A stretch of 5,838 nt of DNA from Methanobacteriota archaeon (lineage in GTDB: Archaea > Thermoplasmatota > Poseidoniia > Poseidoniales > Poseidoniaceae): NCBI GenBank assembly GCA_002714305.1, contig PAWY01000026.1, positions 41,198-47,035 of the forward strand. Direction: 5' to 3'. Below the pieces are notes generated by a model. It saw nothing but the letters and a program-made list of their open reading frames with translations. It made no database searches and was not told the DNA's origin. Numbering within the stretch: the stretch's first letter is position 1; the number at the start of each line of letters is the position of its first letter. Both the position numbers and the translations under genes were made by a program. Of this stretch, positions 5,683 through 5,838 are shown piece after piece.

Positions 5683-5838
5683 TTATCGCTTTGAAACCTG
5701 CAAATTCCAGACGTGCTCACCCACGCGGTGGATAAGGTCGTCCTTGCTCAACACGAAGGAATCCGTTCGTTCGGCTGCGAGGATGCATTCACATGCTGCG
5801 TTGGCCAACAGGGCGGTTGAATGGACATCAAGGCCACG
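5683..5838 (-). CDS. C-terminal fragment of an unrecognised protein upstream of archease
   Basis: The last 51 codons of a gene that enters from the right edge and ends at TAA 5685-5683. The visible sequence begins RGLDVHSTALLANAACECIL and ends VGEHVWNLQVSKR. It appears helical, with an alanine/leucine-rich segment holding two cysteines (CEC), then a polar KDDLIHRVGEHVW segment and a basic tail. I cannot assign a family from this piece; it does not resemble the C terminus of RtcB, the archease partner. The open frame, codon use like its neighbours and a 9-base gap to archease support a real gene in the same operon. Confidence 0.7.
   Translation of the reverse strand, partial: RGLDVHSTALLANAACECILAAERTDSFVLSKDDLIHRVGEHVWNLQVSKR

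Noticed and set aside
1..5838. CRISPR array, tRNA, insertion sequence or tandem repeats
   Set aside because: I read through both strands and saw no regularly spaced repeats, tRNA T-loop or anticodon pattern, transposase motif or long direct repeat.

Overview
This window looks like ordinary chromosome from a mesophilic archaeon. The strongest evidence is an archaeal-type 7S signal recognition particle (SRP) RNA gene at about 4877-5165, with a TATA box 25-26 bases upstream of its likely 5' end, and an archease gene. The mix of bacterial-type genes (TopB-like topoisomerase III, quinone-linked dihydroorotate dehydrogenase) with an archaeal CxxxY-type CcmE and roughly balanced base composition would suit a marine Thermoplasmatota lineage such as Marine Group II (Poseidoniales). 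That assignment is inference, because no rRNA or ribosomal protein gene lies in the window.

Layout. Positions 1-2702 (minus strand) hold one uninterrupted, 3'-truncated frame of 900 codons for a type IA DNA topoisomerase of the topoisomerase III (TopB) type, followed at its C terminus by three tandem zinc-finger/Toprim-C-repeat modules. Upstream of it (2680-2790) are a short ORF behind a strong Shine-Dalgarno sequence and a perfect 9-bp inverted repeat. A small unrecognised minus-strand gene (about 2807-3223) follows. It is divergent from pyrD (3279-4400, plus strand), and ccmE (4437-4832) lies 36 bases downstream of pyrD. The SRP RNA gene is next on the plus strand. Converging on it from the right is a minus-strand pair: the C-terminal end of an unrecognised gene (5683-5838), then archease (5179-5673), which begins 9 bases after the first gene's stop codon.

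How the parts relate. pyrD (pyrimidine synthesis, electrons to the quinone pool) and ccmE (periplasmic haem chaperone for cytochrome c) are co-oriented and both touch the respiratory chain, which suggests a quinone- and cytochrome c-based respiratory metabolism. Topoisomerase, SRP RNA and archease are housekeeping functions in DNA topology, protein targeting and tRNA splicing. I see no mobile element, CRISPR array, tRNA or tandem repeat array, and no intergenic stretch longer than 300 bases that lacks a gene. I do not see a new multi-gene system. The points most worth following are the topoisomerase leader, the CxxxY haem-chaperone site, the SRP RNA and the unrecognised small protein.
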